A stretch of 64,000 nucleotides of DNA from Rhizobium sp. Pop5. Its GTDB lineage: Bacteria; Pseudomonadota; Alphaproteobacteria; Rhizobiales; Rhizobiaceae. The stretch is from contig NZ_CP099398.1 of assembly GCF_024721175.1 (NCBI RefSeq), positions 1-64,000 of the forward strand. Direction: 5' to 3'. Position 1 is the first letter of the stretch, and each line of letters opens with the position of its first letter. Positions 18,694-27,423 of the stretch are shown one piece after another. Under the pieces are notes generated by a model. That model saw only the letters and a program-made list of their open reading frames with translations. It made no database searches and was not told the DNA's origin. The translations under genes and the position numbers were made by a program.

Positions 18694-18925
18694 TGAAGAT
18701 CATCCCTTCTTTGACTTTGACCGAGGCGCCCGGCGCGAGCGTACCTTCGGGCTTATTGCCCTGGCCGCGCTTATAGCGTACCGAGTAGGTGACCTCAGGG
18801 TGCTGGGCGTAATCCGGAACCTCAAGCGTCACCACCTCCGCATAGCTGATGTCGCCCTTGGGCCAATCGTGTTCGGTACCCTCGACGACGATAGTGACCG
18901 TCTTGTTGGGCTGTTCGTTAACCAT
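18668..18925 (-). CDS. Ubiquitin-like protein (multiubiquitin-type beta-grasp domain)
   Basis: This 85-residue single-domain protein matches the bacterial multiubiquitin family: TVTIVVEGTEHDWPKGDISY, then VVTLEVPDYAQHPEVTYSV, then KPEGTLAPGASVKVKEGMIF. It ends in ETGQS, not the di-glycine of eukaryotic ubiquitin, so a Gly-Gln-Ser tail may need trimming to a glycine or may be used in another way. It is first of three overlapping genes (Ubl, E1-like, DUF6527). The ATG at 18925 has GGAG about 10 bp upstream. The upstream helicase gene ends only 50 bp away. Confidence 0.85.
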   Translation of the reverse strand: MVNEQPNKTVTIVVEGTEHDWPKGDISYAEVVTLEVPDYAQHPEVTYSVRYKRGQGNKPEGTLAPGASVKVKEGMIFSVSETGQS

Positions 18926-18975
18926 CCGTGCGAATCTCCATATTCCGATTTAGGCAGTATCGCACTGGGTAGGTG

Positions 18976-21900
18976 TCAGAAACTGTCACCCCCGTATTCG
19001 CGCAGAATGCAAAGTGCATTCACCAACGACATTTCTTCGATCGTTCGGCAGGATGTTTCAAGCAGCAGCGGGCTGGCGAACACCATCGCTGCGGCCTGAG
19101 CGCGCGAGACAGCGACGTTGATTCGGTTCAGCGAGAATAGAAAAGAGATGTCGCGCGGTAGTTCCTCGCCGCTCGATGTCGTCATAGATACGAGACAGAT
19201 TGGCGCCTCCTGACCTTGGAACCGGTCGACAGTGCCGACCCGCACCGCGCCCGGAAGTGCAGCACGGAGGGCGTTCACCTGCGCATTGTAAGGAGCAACG
19301 ACAAGGATGTCGCCGTTTCCGATGATACGCTCGCGGCCTTCGCGATCACGATAAGTCGCGCCCTCGACCTCCGCTATCCGGGCCACAATCGCTTGGATTT
19401 CCTCGGGGCTCACCTGAGACCGACCGGCATGTGTGACGGCGCGCATGCTGGCACCCAGGAGATCGATACCAGCGCGCGAGACAAGCGTCTGACTGCGCGC
19501 CGCGTCGTCGCTGCGGAGCCGCCCCTCGTAGACGGCCGTCGAAATGAAACCGCAGACCTGCGGGTGCATTCGGCGGCTGACGGGAATGAAAATGCCGCGG
19601 TCAGGTGGTACTACTCGGTGCCCATCGATCAGATATTCGAGGCACGAACGTCCACTGTCGCCGGGATGGGTGCCCTGCAGAGGTTGGGGCAGTTGCATGG
19701 GATCGCCGACTAGCACGATGTTGCGGCTGGACCTTGCCATGGCGAGGATGTTGGCAAGGGAGACTTGGCCAGCCTCGTCGACTACCAAATAGTCAAATGC
19801 TGCGTCGCTGTATCGGGCGAAATGCCATGCAGTTGCGCCGACAACATGTGCGGATGCGATCTCAGGCGCGTCATTATCGCTCACAAAAACAATGCCAGGA
19901 TAGGCCTCTTCGTCGCCGTCGTCAGACGTCTTCTGAACGAGTCGGCAGTTCATGCCCTCCACCCGTGCTCGGTCTGCCACCGCCTTCAGCAAATTGCTAA
20001 TCGCCTTATGGCTGTTCGAGGACACGGCGACACGCTTGCCTGCCCGGACAAGGTCCACGATCGAGAGCGCACTAACATACGTTTTGCCGCTCCCCGGCGG
20101 TCCCTGGATTGCCAGCGTAGAATCGGCCATTGCAGCGATTGCACGGCTTGTTTCGACGGACAGGTCGTCCCCTGAAATCACACCAGGGGACCGCAAACCG
20201 TCCACGAACCGGGGCCGGGAGCGGGTGAGTATGTCCTCGATGGCAGGGACGCGCCCAGTATTGGCAATGATTTCCTCGGTTACTGCCGCGATCGCGTCCT
20301 TCAGGACGTTATTGCGCAGAGGCCTCGGCGGCAAGAGGTCAAGGCGATCGGGTAGAGGGCCTTTCGCCGTTGAGCGACGCAATACCAGCGTGTTCGTATC
20401 GTGGTCGATCGACCGCAGGTTAACGTCTTCTGGCATTGCTGCCGGCTTCAAGCACGGACTCTTGCCAGCACGCAGCTTCGTCTCCTGTTGTGGGAACCGA
20501 TATGTCCGTTCGAAGGACTGCTTCGTGACCTGCACAGGCTCGCTTACGGCCTCCAGGCCCTGGATACATTCGAGGTCGTCGAGTAGTTCCTCGCTTTCCT
20601 GCGCGAGGCGGTCGAAGATCGCCCAATAAGCCGGCTTGTCCTCGCGCTTGTGGAATTGGCTGAGGTCAAGCAGCAAATCGGCCACTTGGTCGCCGAGACG
20701 CTCTCGCACTGGCTGCAGTTTGGCGCGTAGGACTCTGATCTCCTCATCCTCTGCCTCGATATTTGAGAGTGATCCGCCTTCGGGCACCTCGCCAAGGACT
20801 GGCCAAGCCATTCCCGTCGGGCGGACATCGCGGACAAGCCAATCGCGAAGCAATTGTGTCGAGATGCAGTCTGTACGATTGTAGTCGTGGATTTCGTCGA
20901 GCAGGCGCTGCTCGCCGGTGTGGCGCCACTCCTCGTAGAAGACGACACTGCTCCCGGCGGTCGCGACGTCACCCGCACGCTTCTTCATGTAGAAGGCCTC
21001 GAGATCTTTGATAGAGTAGCCCTTCTCCGATGCGATCATGCCGCCGGAAACGACCTTGAATAGATCGACAAAGCGACGCTCGCGCTGGAGTTGATCAACC
21101 GCGGCCTCGCAGGTGCGATGCTGCGCGGTCAGCCGCCGTAGTGCAGCAATCTCGTAGTTGGCATAGTGATATACGTGGGCGTTTGGGTGCCGCCGCATAT
21201 GCTCGACGAGGAAAGTCAGCAGGTCGGCCACGGAGCGGCCTTCGTCCTCGCGGGTATGAGCCCAAAATGCCCGAAACGCCCACTCATTCTTTTCGCGGTA
21301 CCAGACGCCATGTAGGTACTCAAGCCCGCCCGGGAAGTACGGATCGCCCTCGATATCGTAGAATACGTCTCCGTCATCAGGGGCCGGCAGCAGGCCGAAC
21401 CCTTTTCCAGGCTCCGTATTTCGGAGCTCGAAGGCCGGCGGCCCACCAGCTCGGCGCGCCGACTGCAGCTGAGCCTGAGATACCAACTTGCGTTGAGTTT
21501 CGGCCGCCATTTTCGGCACGCGATCTTTGGATACAGCAAGAGCGGCCATCGTGGTAATGCCGACTGCCTCGAGCCTCTGACGCTGAGACCTGCTGATGCC
21601 TGCAACCAGCGCCAGACTGTCGTCGGCCTCCCACTGCTCGGCACAATGGCTACTCCAACGACAGAGGGTGCACGCCGACACGGGTTCGGACCGGGTCTCG
21701 GGACGCTCCATGAGAAACACCTCCAGCATCCGCCGAGCGTGGCGTGCATAGGCCGATACTTCCGAAAGCCGGACAGTGAAGCGGCTACCGTCGCCCAACT
21801 GGAGGTGGGCGGCCTCTGGCGCCACGCCCTGTACTTTTTCGATGAGATCACTGTACAAACAGAGTTGGAGGACATGCTTCGGATCAGGCTTCCGCTTCAG

Positions 21901-22308
21901 CTTGGTGTCGACAACCTCGTACGACCACGCGCCGAGGTCGGAGGGTCTTTCGACGCGTTCAAGGAAGTCGCTGTAACCGCCCCATGCGCCATCGAGCAAC
22001 GCGCCCTGGTAAATGATGTCGGGGCCAGTCCTCATCGCCTCGAGCGTCAGGCGTACCGACTCTTCCAGTGAAATTTTGTCCTTCGGAATCTCGATGACAC
22101 TATGGCCATCCGCCTTCAACCTATCCAGGAACGCAAGTTCGTGATCATCGCCCTGCTTCTGGAGTAGCTCGGCTTCAGGGCCGTCTTCATCGGGCTTAAG
22201 GTCGCCAACTTCGATCAAACGTAAATCCAAAGCCGTCGCATGGCGGCAGCCTTTGAACCGCATGAGATCCGACGCACTCAGTCGTAACAAGTCCCCAATC
22301 AATCGCAT
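18976..22308 (-). CDS. TM0106-type RecB-like nuclease fused to SF1 helicase
   Basis: This 1110-residue protein combines nuclease and helicase domains. The N-terminus (about 1-230) is RecB-like, with a YEVVDTK catalytic motif and a CTLCRWSSHC cluster. A predicted RNase H-fold segment follows (about 310-510; DIEGDP, DYNRTDC). The C-terminus is a DNA2/UPF1-like superfamily 1 helicase with Walker A GPPGSGKT at about 736-743, VVDEAG near 844, GDPMQLP, TVDRFQGQE, and NRINVAVSRAQ near 1062. I chose the ATG at 22308 because AAAGGAGA precedes it; a start 14 codons upstream lacks this. Such proteins occur in phage-defence islands. It is divergent from a WYL regulator and probably heads the Ubl-E1-DUF6527 operon. 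Confidence 0.9.
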   Translation of the reverse strand: MRLIGDLLRLSASDLMRFKGCRHATALDLRLIEVGDLKPDEDGPEAELLQKQGDDHELAFLDRLKADGHSVIEIPKDKISLEESVRLTLEAMRTGPDIIYQGALLDGAWGGYSDFLERVERPSDLGAWSYEVVDTKLKRKPDPKHVLQLCLYSDLIEKVQGVAPEAAHLQLGDGSRFTVRLSEVSAYARHARRMLEVFLMERPETRSEPVSACTLCRWSSHCAEQWEADDSLALVAGISRSQRQRLEAVGITTMAALAVSKDRVPKMAAETQRKLVSQAQLQSARRAGGPPAFELRNTEPGKGFGLLPAPDDGDVFYDIEGDPYFPGGLEYLHGVWYREKNEWAFRAFWAHTREDEGRSVADLLTFLVEHMRRHPNAHVYHYANYEIAALRRLTAQHRTCEAAVDQLQRERRFVDLFKVVSGGMIASEKGYSIKDLEAFYMKKRAGDVATAGSSVVFYEEWRHTGEQRLLDEIHDYNRTDCISTQLLRDWLVRDVRPTGMAWPVLGEVPEGGSLSNIEAEDEEIRVLRAKLQPVRERLGDQVADLLLDLSQFHKREDKPAYWAIFDRLAQESEELLDDLECIQGLEAVSEPVQVTKQSFERTYRFPQQETKLRAGKSPCLKPAAMPEDVNLRSIDHDTNTLVLRRSTAKGPLPDRLDLLPPRPLRNNVLKDAIAAVTEEIIANTGRVPAIEDILTRSRPRFVDGLRSPGVISGDDLSVETSRAIAAMADSTLAIQGPPGSGKTYVSALSIVDLVRAGKRVAVSSNSHKAISNLLKAVADRARVEGMNCRLVQKTSDDGDEEAYPGIVFVSDNDAPEIASAHVVGATAWHFARYSDAAFDYLVVDEAGQVSLANILAMARSSRNIVLVGDPMQLPQPLQGTHPGDSGRSCLEYLIDGHRVVPPDRGIFIPVSRRMHPQVCGFISTAVYEGRLRSDDAARSQTLVSRAGIDLLGASMRAVTHAGRSQVSPEEIQAIVARIAEVEGATYRDREGRERIIGNGDILVVAPYNAQVNALRAALPGAVRVGTVDRFQGQEAPICLVSMTTSSGEELPRDISFLFSLNRINVAVSRAQAAAMVFASPLLLETSCRTIEEMSLVNALCILREYGGDSF

Positions 22309-22369
22309 GCGCAATCTCCTTTCTTCCGCTATAGCTGAAAAGGGCGACAAAAGCTGTCATGGTGATTCT
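22309..22369. promoter_or_regulatory. Divergent promoter region between helicase and WYL regulator
   Basis: Only 61 bp separate the two divergent start codons, so both promoters and any operator must lie here or inside the genes. It contains the helicase ribosome-binding site and a small inverted repeat GACA-N5-TGTC near 22346-22358. That WYL proteins repress neighbouring defence genes is known; that this one acts here is inference. Confidence 0.5.
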
Positions 22370-23362
22370 ATGTCTTTCGCGAAGGCTCAGGACCTTCTCA
22401 AGCTAGCGATGATGGCGACCCGCCGAGGGGGCGTGTCACTTGAGGAAATCATCGAAGAGTTCGGTTGCGTGCATCGATCAGCGCAGCGCATGACGGTCGC
22501 ATTGGAGACTGCATTTCCCCAGACGCAGTCTGATGATGGCGACGATCGCAAACGCCGTTGGCGAATCCCAGCACGGGCGATCGCACCACTCTTGACCCCC
22601 TCGGCTGAAGAGCTCGCGGCGTTAAGCGCGGCAATTGCGGAACTTGACACGGCTGGAATGAAGCCTGAAGCAGGTATGGTTCGCGAACTCGAGCGAAAAA
22701 TACGGGCGCTTATTCCACCTGAGGCCGGGACGAGGCTCGCAGTCGATGAGGAAGCGCTGCTCGAAGCCTTAGGACACGCGGCGCGACCGGGGCCGCGCCC
22801 CGCTGTCAGCAGTGAGGTCGACGCGGCGATCTCTGAAGCGCTCAAGGGGCCGTTCCTGTTGCGGATATCTTACCGCAAGCGCAAACAGGATAAGCCGACC
22901 GAACGGGTGATTGCGCCGCACGGCCTGCTTCTTGGTGTGCGTCGCTACTTGGTCGCGAGGGACACGACAAAGAAGCCCGAAGCACCGTTGCAGCATTACC
23001 GCGTCGAGGAAATCTACTCGGCCGAGGTACTCGACGAGAGCTTCGATCTCGATCCCGGTTTCAACATCCGCAAGCACGCAGAGAAGGGCTTTGGGTCGTA
23101 CGAAAGCGCCGCCGAGCACGGCGACGTCGTATGGCGGTTCTCGCCGGACGCCGCGCCCCATGCGCGCCGCTTCGTATTCCATCCGACCCAGACCGTCGAG
23201 GAGGAGCCTGACGGTTCGCTGCTTGTGCGCTTCAAGGCGTCCGGCCTCCTTGAGATGTGTTGGCATCTCTACTCTTGGGGAAACTCGGTAGAAGTGCTCC
23301 AGCCCGCACGACTGCGCGAGATGGTGAAGGGGCACCAGCGCACATTCGACGCGCTGCCGTGA
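22370..23362 (+). CDS. WYL-domain transcriptional regulator
   Basis: This 330-residue protein has an N-terminal winged helix-turn-helix (about residues 1-60, with RGGVSLEEIIEEFGCVHRSAQRM). A WYL ligand-sensing domain (about 150-240) and a WCX-type C-terminus follow. The domain's key tripeptide reads R-Y-L in GVRRYLVARD. The ATG at 22370 matches the beginning of family similarity; the longer upstream frame runs back into the helicase gene. WYL proteins such as BrxR and CapW sense nucleic acid or nucleotide signals and repress defence operons. The divergent placement here suggests control of the nuclease-helicase/Ubl operon. Confidence 0.9.
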   Translation: MSFAKAQDLLKLAMMATRRGGVSLEEIIEEFGCVHRSAQRMTVALETAFPQTQSDDGDDRKRRWRIPARAIAPLLTPSAEELAALSAAIAELDTAGMKPEAGMVRELERKIRALIPPEAGTRLAVDEEALLEALGHAARPGPRPAVSSEVDAAISEALKGPFLLRISYRKRKQDKPTERVIAPHGLLLGVRRYLVARDTTKKPEAPLQHYRVEEIYSAEVLDESFDLDPGFNIRKHAEKGFGSYESAAEHGDVVWRFSPDAAPHARRFVFHPTQTVEEEPDGSLLVRFKASGLLEMCWHLYSWGNSVEVLQPARLREMVKGHQRTFDALP

Positions 23363-23541
23363 GACGATACGAGAAAAAAGGAATTTGCACATCGCACTCG
23401 GTCCATCTGCTGACGAAGTGTGAAACGGAAGCGGCATGTGGAGGGCGCCCGTCTGCAGTATGAATTTGGATATAAGCTTGGCGGGCATTGCTGCAGAGGC
23501 TATTGATCGGTATCGGAAATCGATAGAATTGGGGCGTAAGA

Positions 23542-24837
23542 ATGGATTGGGAGAAACTGCTCTGTAGTGAACGGCTTGGCGACAAGCACTATGAGCCCAG
23601 GCCGAACCGGTCGATCTTCATTCAGGATCATGACCGCATTGTATTCTCTGCGCCATTCCGGCGACTGGCCAACAAGACCCAGGTCCAACCTCTGTACGAG
23701 CATGATCACGTCCACCACCGCCTAATCCACTCTGTCGAGGTCAGTAGCGTCGGGCGATCGCTGGCCATGCGAATTGGGAATTGGCTTGAGGAAACACATA
23801 GGATCGCCAGCGGCGAGTCCAACAGTTTGGCAAATATTGTTCAGGCAGCTTGCGTCGCCCACGATATCGGCAATCCCCCCTTCGGCCATTCAGGCGAAGC
23901 GGCGATGGGCGACTGGTTCGCGGAGAAGTTCGATGATGCCAAAGGGATCATGGCGGAGGTCGAGGATCAACACCGCTCAGAATTCGTGAGGTTTGAAGGC
24001 AACGCACAGGGATTTCGAATTATTTCGCGGCTTGAGATGTACCGCAATGATGGTGGCATGCGCTTGTCCAAGGCAACTTTGGGGGCGTTCACGAAATATC
24101 CGACCACTTCTGCCGTCCGCGAAAGCATTGTCGGCAACGGAAATGTGGAATATGTCGGCCTCAAGAAGTTCGGCATCTTCAGTTCCGAAATAGAGCTGTT
24201 CAAGGAAGCGGCCAATTCGTTGGGGCTTCCTGAGGAAGTGGACCGCATTGGGAATTGGTGGCGTCGGCATCCGCTGGTGTTCATCGTCGAAGCCGCAGAC
24301 GATATCTGCTACAACATCGTCGATCTTGAGGACGCCTTCACGACAGGTGAGCTACCATTTGATACGGTCAGAGGGCTGTTGCACGAGGCAGCGAACAACC
24401 CGAACCGCGATGTGAGTAGACTCAGCCCTGCCGAACATATCGCATTATTGCGGGCACTGAGCATTGGGGCCGCAGTCGAGAGTTGCGTCGAGGCCTTCAA
24501 GACCAACTACAATGCCATTATGGCCGGAACGTTCTCTAATTCTCTAGCTGATACAGGGCCAATGGCCTCTGTCTTCGCAAAAATGAAGACCCTGTCTCGG
24601 GACCAGGTCTTCACCGCCCGAAGAAAGACAGAATTGGAAGTGTCTGGGCGGCGTGTGATAGGCAATGTGATGTCAGGTGTACTTCCTGTCTTCGACGATC
24701 TTTTTAAGGTCAAGTGGGATCAGGATGGGCTTTCCGACCACACACGGCAGCTCGCTAGGGCGCTCGACTTGGACTTGCGGGACGTTACCGATGCCGAGCG
24801 TGCTTTGCACGCTCTTGCCGACTTCGGGTATGACTGA
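23542..24837 (+). CDS. dgt: Deoxyguanosinetriphosphate triphosphohydrolase-like protein (HD domain)
   Basis: This 431-residue dNTP triphosphohydrolase cleaves dNTPs to nucleosides plus triphosphate. The N-terminal substrate-binding residues lie in FSAPFRRLANKTQV. The HD metal site is built from H63 (LIHSVEVSS), H107-D108 (CVAHDIGNPPFGHSGE) and a later aspartate in EAADDICYN. Length is close to E. coli-type Dgt and the gene is intact. Plasmid-borne dGTPases can starve phages of nucleotides, and the location fits that role, though housekeeping activity cannot be excluded. Confidence 0.92.
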   Translation: MDWEKLLCSERLGDKHYEPRPNRSIFIQDHDRIVFSAPFRRLANKTQVQPLYEHDHVHHRLIHSVEVSSVGRSLAMRIGNWLEETHRIASGESNSLANIVQAACVAHDIGNPPFGHSGEAAMGDWFAEKFDDAKGIMAEVEDQHRSEFVRFEGNAQGFRIISRLEMYRNDGGMRLSKATLGAFTKYPTTSAVRESIVGNGNVEYVGLKKFGIFSSEIELFKEAANSLGLPEEVDRIGNWWRRHPLVFIVEAADDICYNIVDLEDAFTTGELPFDTVRGLLHEAANNPNRDVSRLSPAEHIALLRALSIGAAVESCVEAFKTNYNAIMAGTFSNSLADTGPMASVFAKMKTLSRDQVFTARRKTELEVSGRRVIGNVMSGVLPVFDDLFKVKWDQDGLSDHTRQLARALDLDLRDVTDAERALHALADFGYD

Positions 24838-25187
24838 TCGATACGCTGTGAGGATCGCGAGGATGCTCAGCGGTATCTAGTGAACGGCGCGCGCCGCATC
24901 TCGGCCATGGAGGTGATTTTACCCTTCGCCCGGAAGCAGACAAAGCGGCGACCAACTTCCCTAGAGTTCACAGTCGCGCCACAACCGGCAATTCCCGGAG
25001 GTCTGTATGCGTCACGCCACCGATCATGAGGCTTTTTGATGCGCCGACCTATCTCGCTGACGATACAGCCGGCGTCTCTGAGTGCGACTTCATGGCAGAC
25101 TCGCGCCAGTACGTCCTAGAGGAAGTTGCGAGACGCTGCGTACTTTATTCTCGTGGGTTGCTTACTCGTAGCATGGGCGAGAACACA
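24838..25187. other. Convergent intergenic region, nothing supported
   Basis: This 350-bp gap lies between the converging dgt and methyltransferase genes. A 71-codon plus-strand ORF (25026-25241) runs into the methyltransferase 3' end and has no family similarity or ribosome-binding site. No strong terminator is evident. Confidence 0.4.
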
Positions 25188-26933
25188 CTAGGCGCCGCGG
25201 CGTTTGGGGCGATTTGGAGCATGCTCCTGCGGCGGTGTTAGGAGTGGTTCGTCAAGCGACAATGAGGCTTGGGACTTGGTTGATTTTCCACCTGAAATTG
25301 GAAGGCGAAGAGATGGGGATTCCCGTATTTCCGCTGGCGTAGGTTTTGCCGGGGGGCGCTTTCGCTGCAATACGCGCGCCTCCTGAGCGGCTCTTACCGT
25401 ATTCAGCTCGGTCAGAATGCCAAGGTTTGGTCCCGCGATCAGATCCTTCACGGTTATGATTTGAATTCGCGCTCGTTCTCCGCCCGGGAGTGATATTCTC
25501 CCGCCTGTTGCTGCTTCGGTACGCATGTCTTGAGTAGGGTCGTTTAGGCAGATAAGGACTCCCATGTCGGCGGCTTCCCGTTGGACAACGCTTTTCAATA
25601 CCCGAACCGCGTCTGGGCCGATGTGTTTTCCGCCTTTTACAGAAACTATCGCGTGACCATATTTACCCGGGCCGGTCACAAAGGCGATTTCACCATCAAT
25701 GCCCTTGTCAGGTCCACGACCCTTAGCCTGACCACCAATTCGTCCGACTGCCCATTCCTGAAATGTATACGGCTCAGTGGCCGCAAGCTGACGCGCTCCG
25801 TATTCGTCCTTTGGAATTCCCTCAATTGAATAGGTGGCGAGAGGAAGCCAGGTCTTCATTCTATCCTGAATTACCTGGATCGCCAGATAGGTAATATCAA
25901 TTCCAACCCATGCTCTTCCCAGCCGCTCCGCAGCATGCAGTGCCGTCCCGCAGCCACAGAAGGGATCCAGCACAACGTCGCCTGGCGCCGTTGAAGATAA
26001 GATGACACGCTCTAGCAGAGCGAGGGGTTTCTGTGTGGGGTAACCGATGCGCTCCTCAGCCTGCGAGTTGAGAGGAGGTATGTCGCCCCAAAAGCTGCCG
26101 ATAGGGTTTCCCCGATCATCAGTCGGCCGGAGTTTACGGCGCGGCGCGCCTGATCTGCTCCACGACAGATTGCCCTCCGCGTCAATCTCACGGAGTTTCT
26201 CCAACTCTACGCGCCATCCGTATGGTGGCGGTGTGAAGCCCTTATATTCGTAGACGAGATTTGGGCGAACACCCATGCTCGCCGATCGAAGAATTGGGCC
26301 GTCTGCATAGGGGCCAAGTTCGTCCGACCTATCATATTTTTCCAGGAGTTCGGCCTGGGACAGAGGTACACGTATCGCGTCTTCATAAAAGGGCGCCGCG
26401 TCTGACTTCGCATAATAGAGAATAGTATCAGTGCTCGGGCTGAACTTCTTGCTTGCGTGTTGTGATCCCTTCGGATTTCGAGACCTGAGCCAGATAATTT
26501 CGTTCCGAAAGTTCGAGGCGCCAAATATCGAGTCCATGACGGTTTTCAGATAGTGGCTGGCCGTGGGATCGCAGTGAAGGAATATGCTGCCTGTTGGGTT
26601 CAAGACACGCTTCAAATGTATCAGGCGAACAGTCATCATGGCGAGGTAAGCCATAAGATCGCTCTGACCCAGAAAACCTTGGAGAGCTTGCAACATTCGG
26701 AAGATTGAGACATCGGATCGGCGCACCGATTCCATCGCAGCTTCCGCCCCGTCTTCCCAGCGCCAAGTGTCTTCGAACGCCATCCGCTGCGCATCAGCCC
26801 CGACAGGTGATTTATAAAGGATGTTGTACGACGCTTTGGAGTTGAATGGCGGATCTAAGTAAACCAGATCGACGGAGTTTGCCGCCATCTTCTCCAGCCA
26901 ATCGAGATTGTCCCCGAAGTAGAGTTTGTTCAC
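25188..26933 (-). CDS. DNA methyltransferase with C-terminal Mrr-like nuclease domain
   Basis: This 581-residue protein has a beta-class N6-adenine/N4-cytosine methyltransferase domain. Catalytic motif DPPF is at residues 27-30, and the SAM-binding motif DPFCGCGT at 323-330, preceded by YPTQKPLALLERV. A further domain (about 370-480) has GIDGEIAF at 411 and VSVKGG at 430, resembling the D...xK core of Mrr-type endonucleases. A methyltransferase-nuclease fusion could be a one-protein restriction-modification enzyme, or an orphan methylase with an inactive nuclease domain. The start is GTG (MNKLYFGDNL). No separate restriction gene is adjacent. Confidence 0.88.
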   Translation of the reverse strand: MNKLYFGDNLDWLEKMAANSVDLVYLDPPFNSKASYNILYKSPVGADAQRMAFEDTWRWEDGAEAAMESVRRSDVSIFRMLQALQGFLGQSDLMAYLAMMTVRLIHLKRVLNPTGSIFLHCDPTASHYLKTVMDSIFGASNFRNEIIWLRSRNPKGSQHASKKFSPSTDTILYYAKSDAAPFYEDAIRVPLSQAELLEKYDRSDELGPYADGPILRSASMGVRPNLVYEYKGFTPPPYGWRVELEKLREIDAEGNLSWSRSGAPRRKLRPTDDRGNPIGSFWGDIPPLNSQAEERIGYPTQKPLALLERVILSSTAPGDVVLDPFCGCGTALHAAERLGRAWVGIDITYLAIQVIQDRMKTWLPLATYSIEGIPKDEYGARQLAATEPYTFQEWAVGRIGGQAKGRGPDKGIDGEIAFVTGPGKYGHAIVSVKGGKHIGPDAVRVLKSVVQREAADMGVLICLNDPTQDMRTEAATGGRISLPGGERARIQIITVKDLIAGPNLGILTELNTVRAAQEARVLQRKRPPAKPTPAEIRESPSLRLPISGGKSTKSQASLSLDEPLLTPPQEHAPNRPKRRGA

Positions 26934-27423
26934 GCAATGTCCCCGATGAACGCGACAGATACTTTTTCATCTTCTACAATCTTGGTTGAATTTTCGTTTA
27001 TACTAACGGAGCAGTTTCCGGCCTCAGTTCCAGTCCGGAAGGCACCGCCCAATCGGCACATAGGGAAGGCCTAGCTGTCGGAATCTTCTTCGGCGGCTGG
27101 CGCCGCGCCCGTCATCGCTGAAACACATCCACCCATCCTCCATACTTTCTGGCCGGCTTGCGAAAAGCCGCCAGTTCGCTCCCGGCCCAAATCAGCCACC
27201 GCGAGCAGGCCAACCACTGGGCTTGCCGAGCAATTCTATTTCAGAGGGAATTCGGAATAACGCGGTCGTCGGTTTCAATCCTTGCAACTGCAAAAAACTC
27301 ATCGGGACGGCTTTCGGGCCAGGGCATCGCGCCCCTTGACCTAAAGCATGATTGAGGTTGCAAGTTCTGCTTCTTGCCTAGGAAAGGTCGGCCCCTGACG
27401 CTTCCAAAATAGGAAGTTGATCA
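26934..27423. other. Intergenic region before IS256
   Basis: This 490-bp region holds the methyltransferase promoter side and ends at the IS256 boundary. ORFs are short and unrecognised. I see no TSD-like repeat linking it to the other side of the IS. Confidence 0.4.

Noticed and set aside
25026..25241. 71-codon ORF between dgt and the methyltransferase
   Set aside because: It has no family similarity, no ribosome-binding site, and runs into the methyltransferase coding region.
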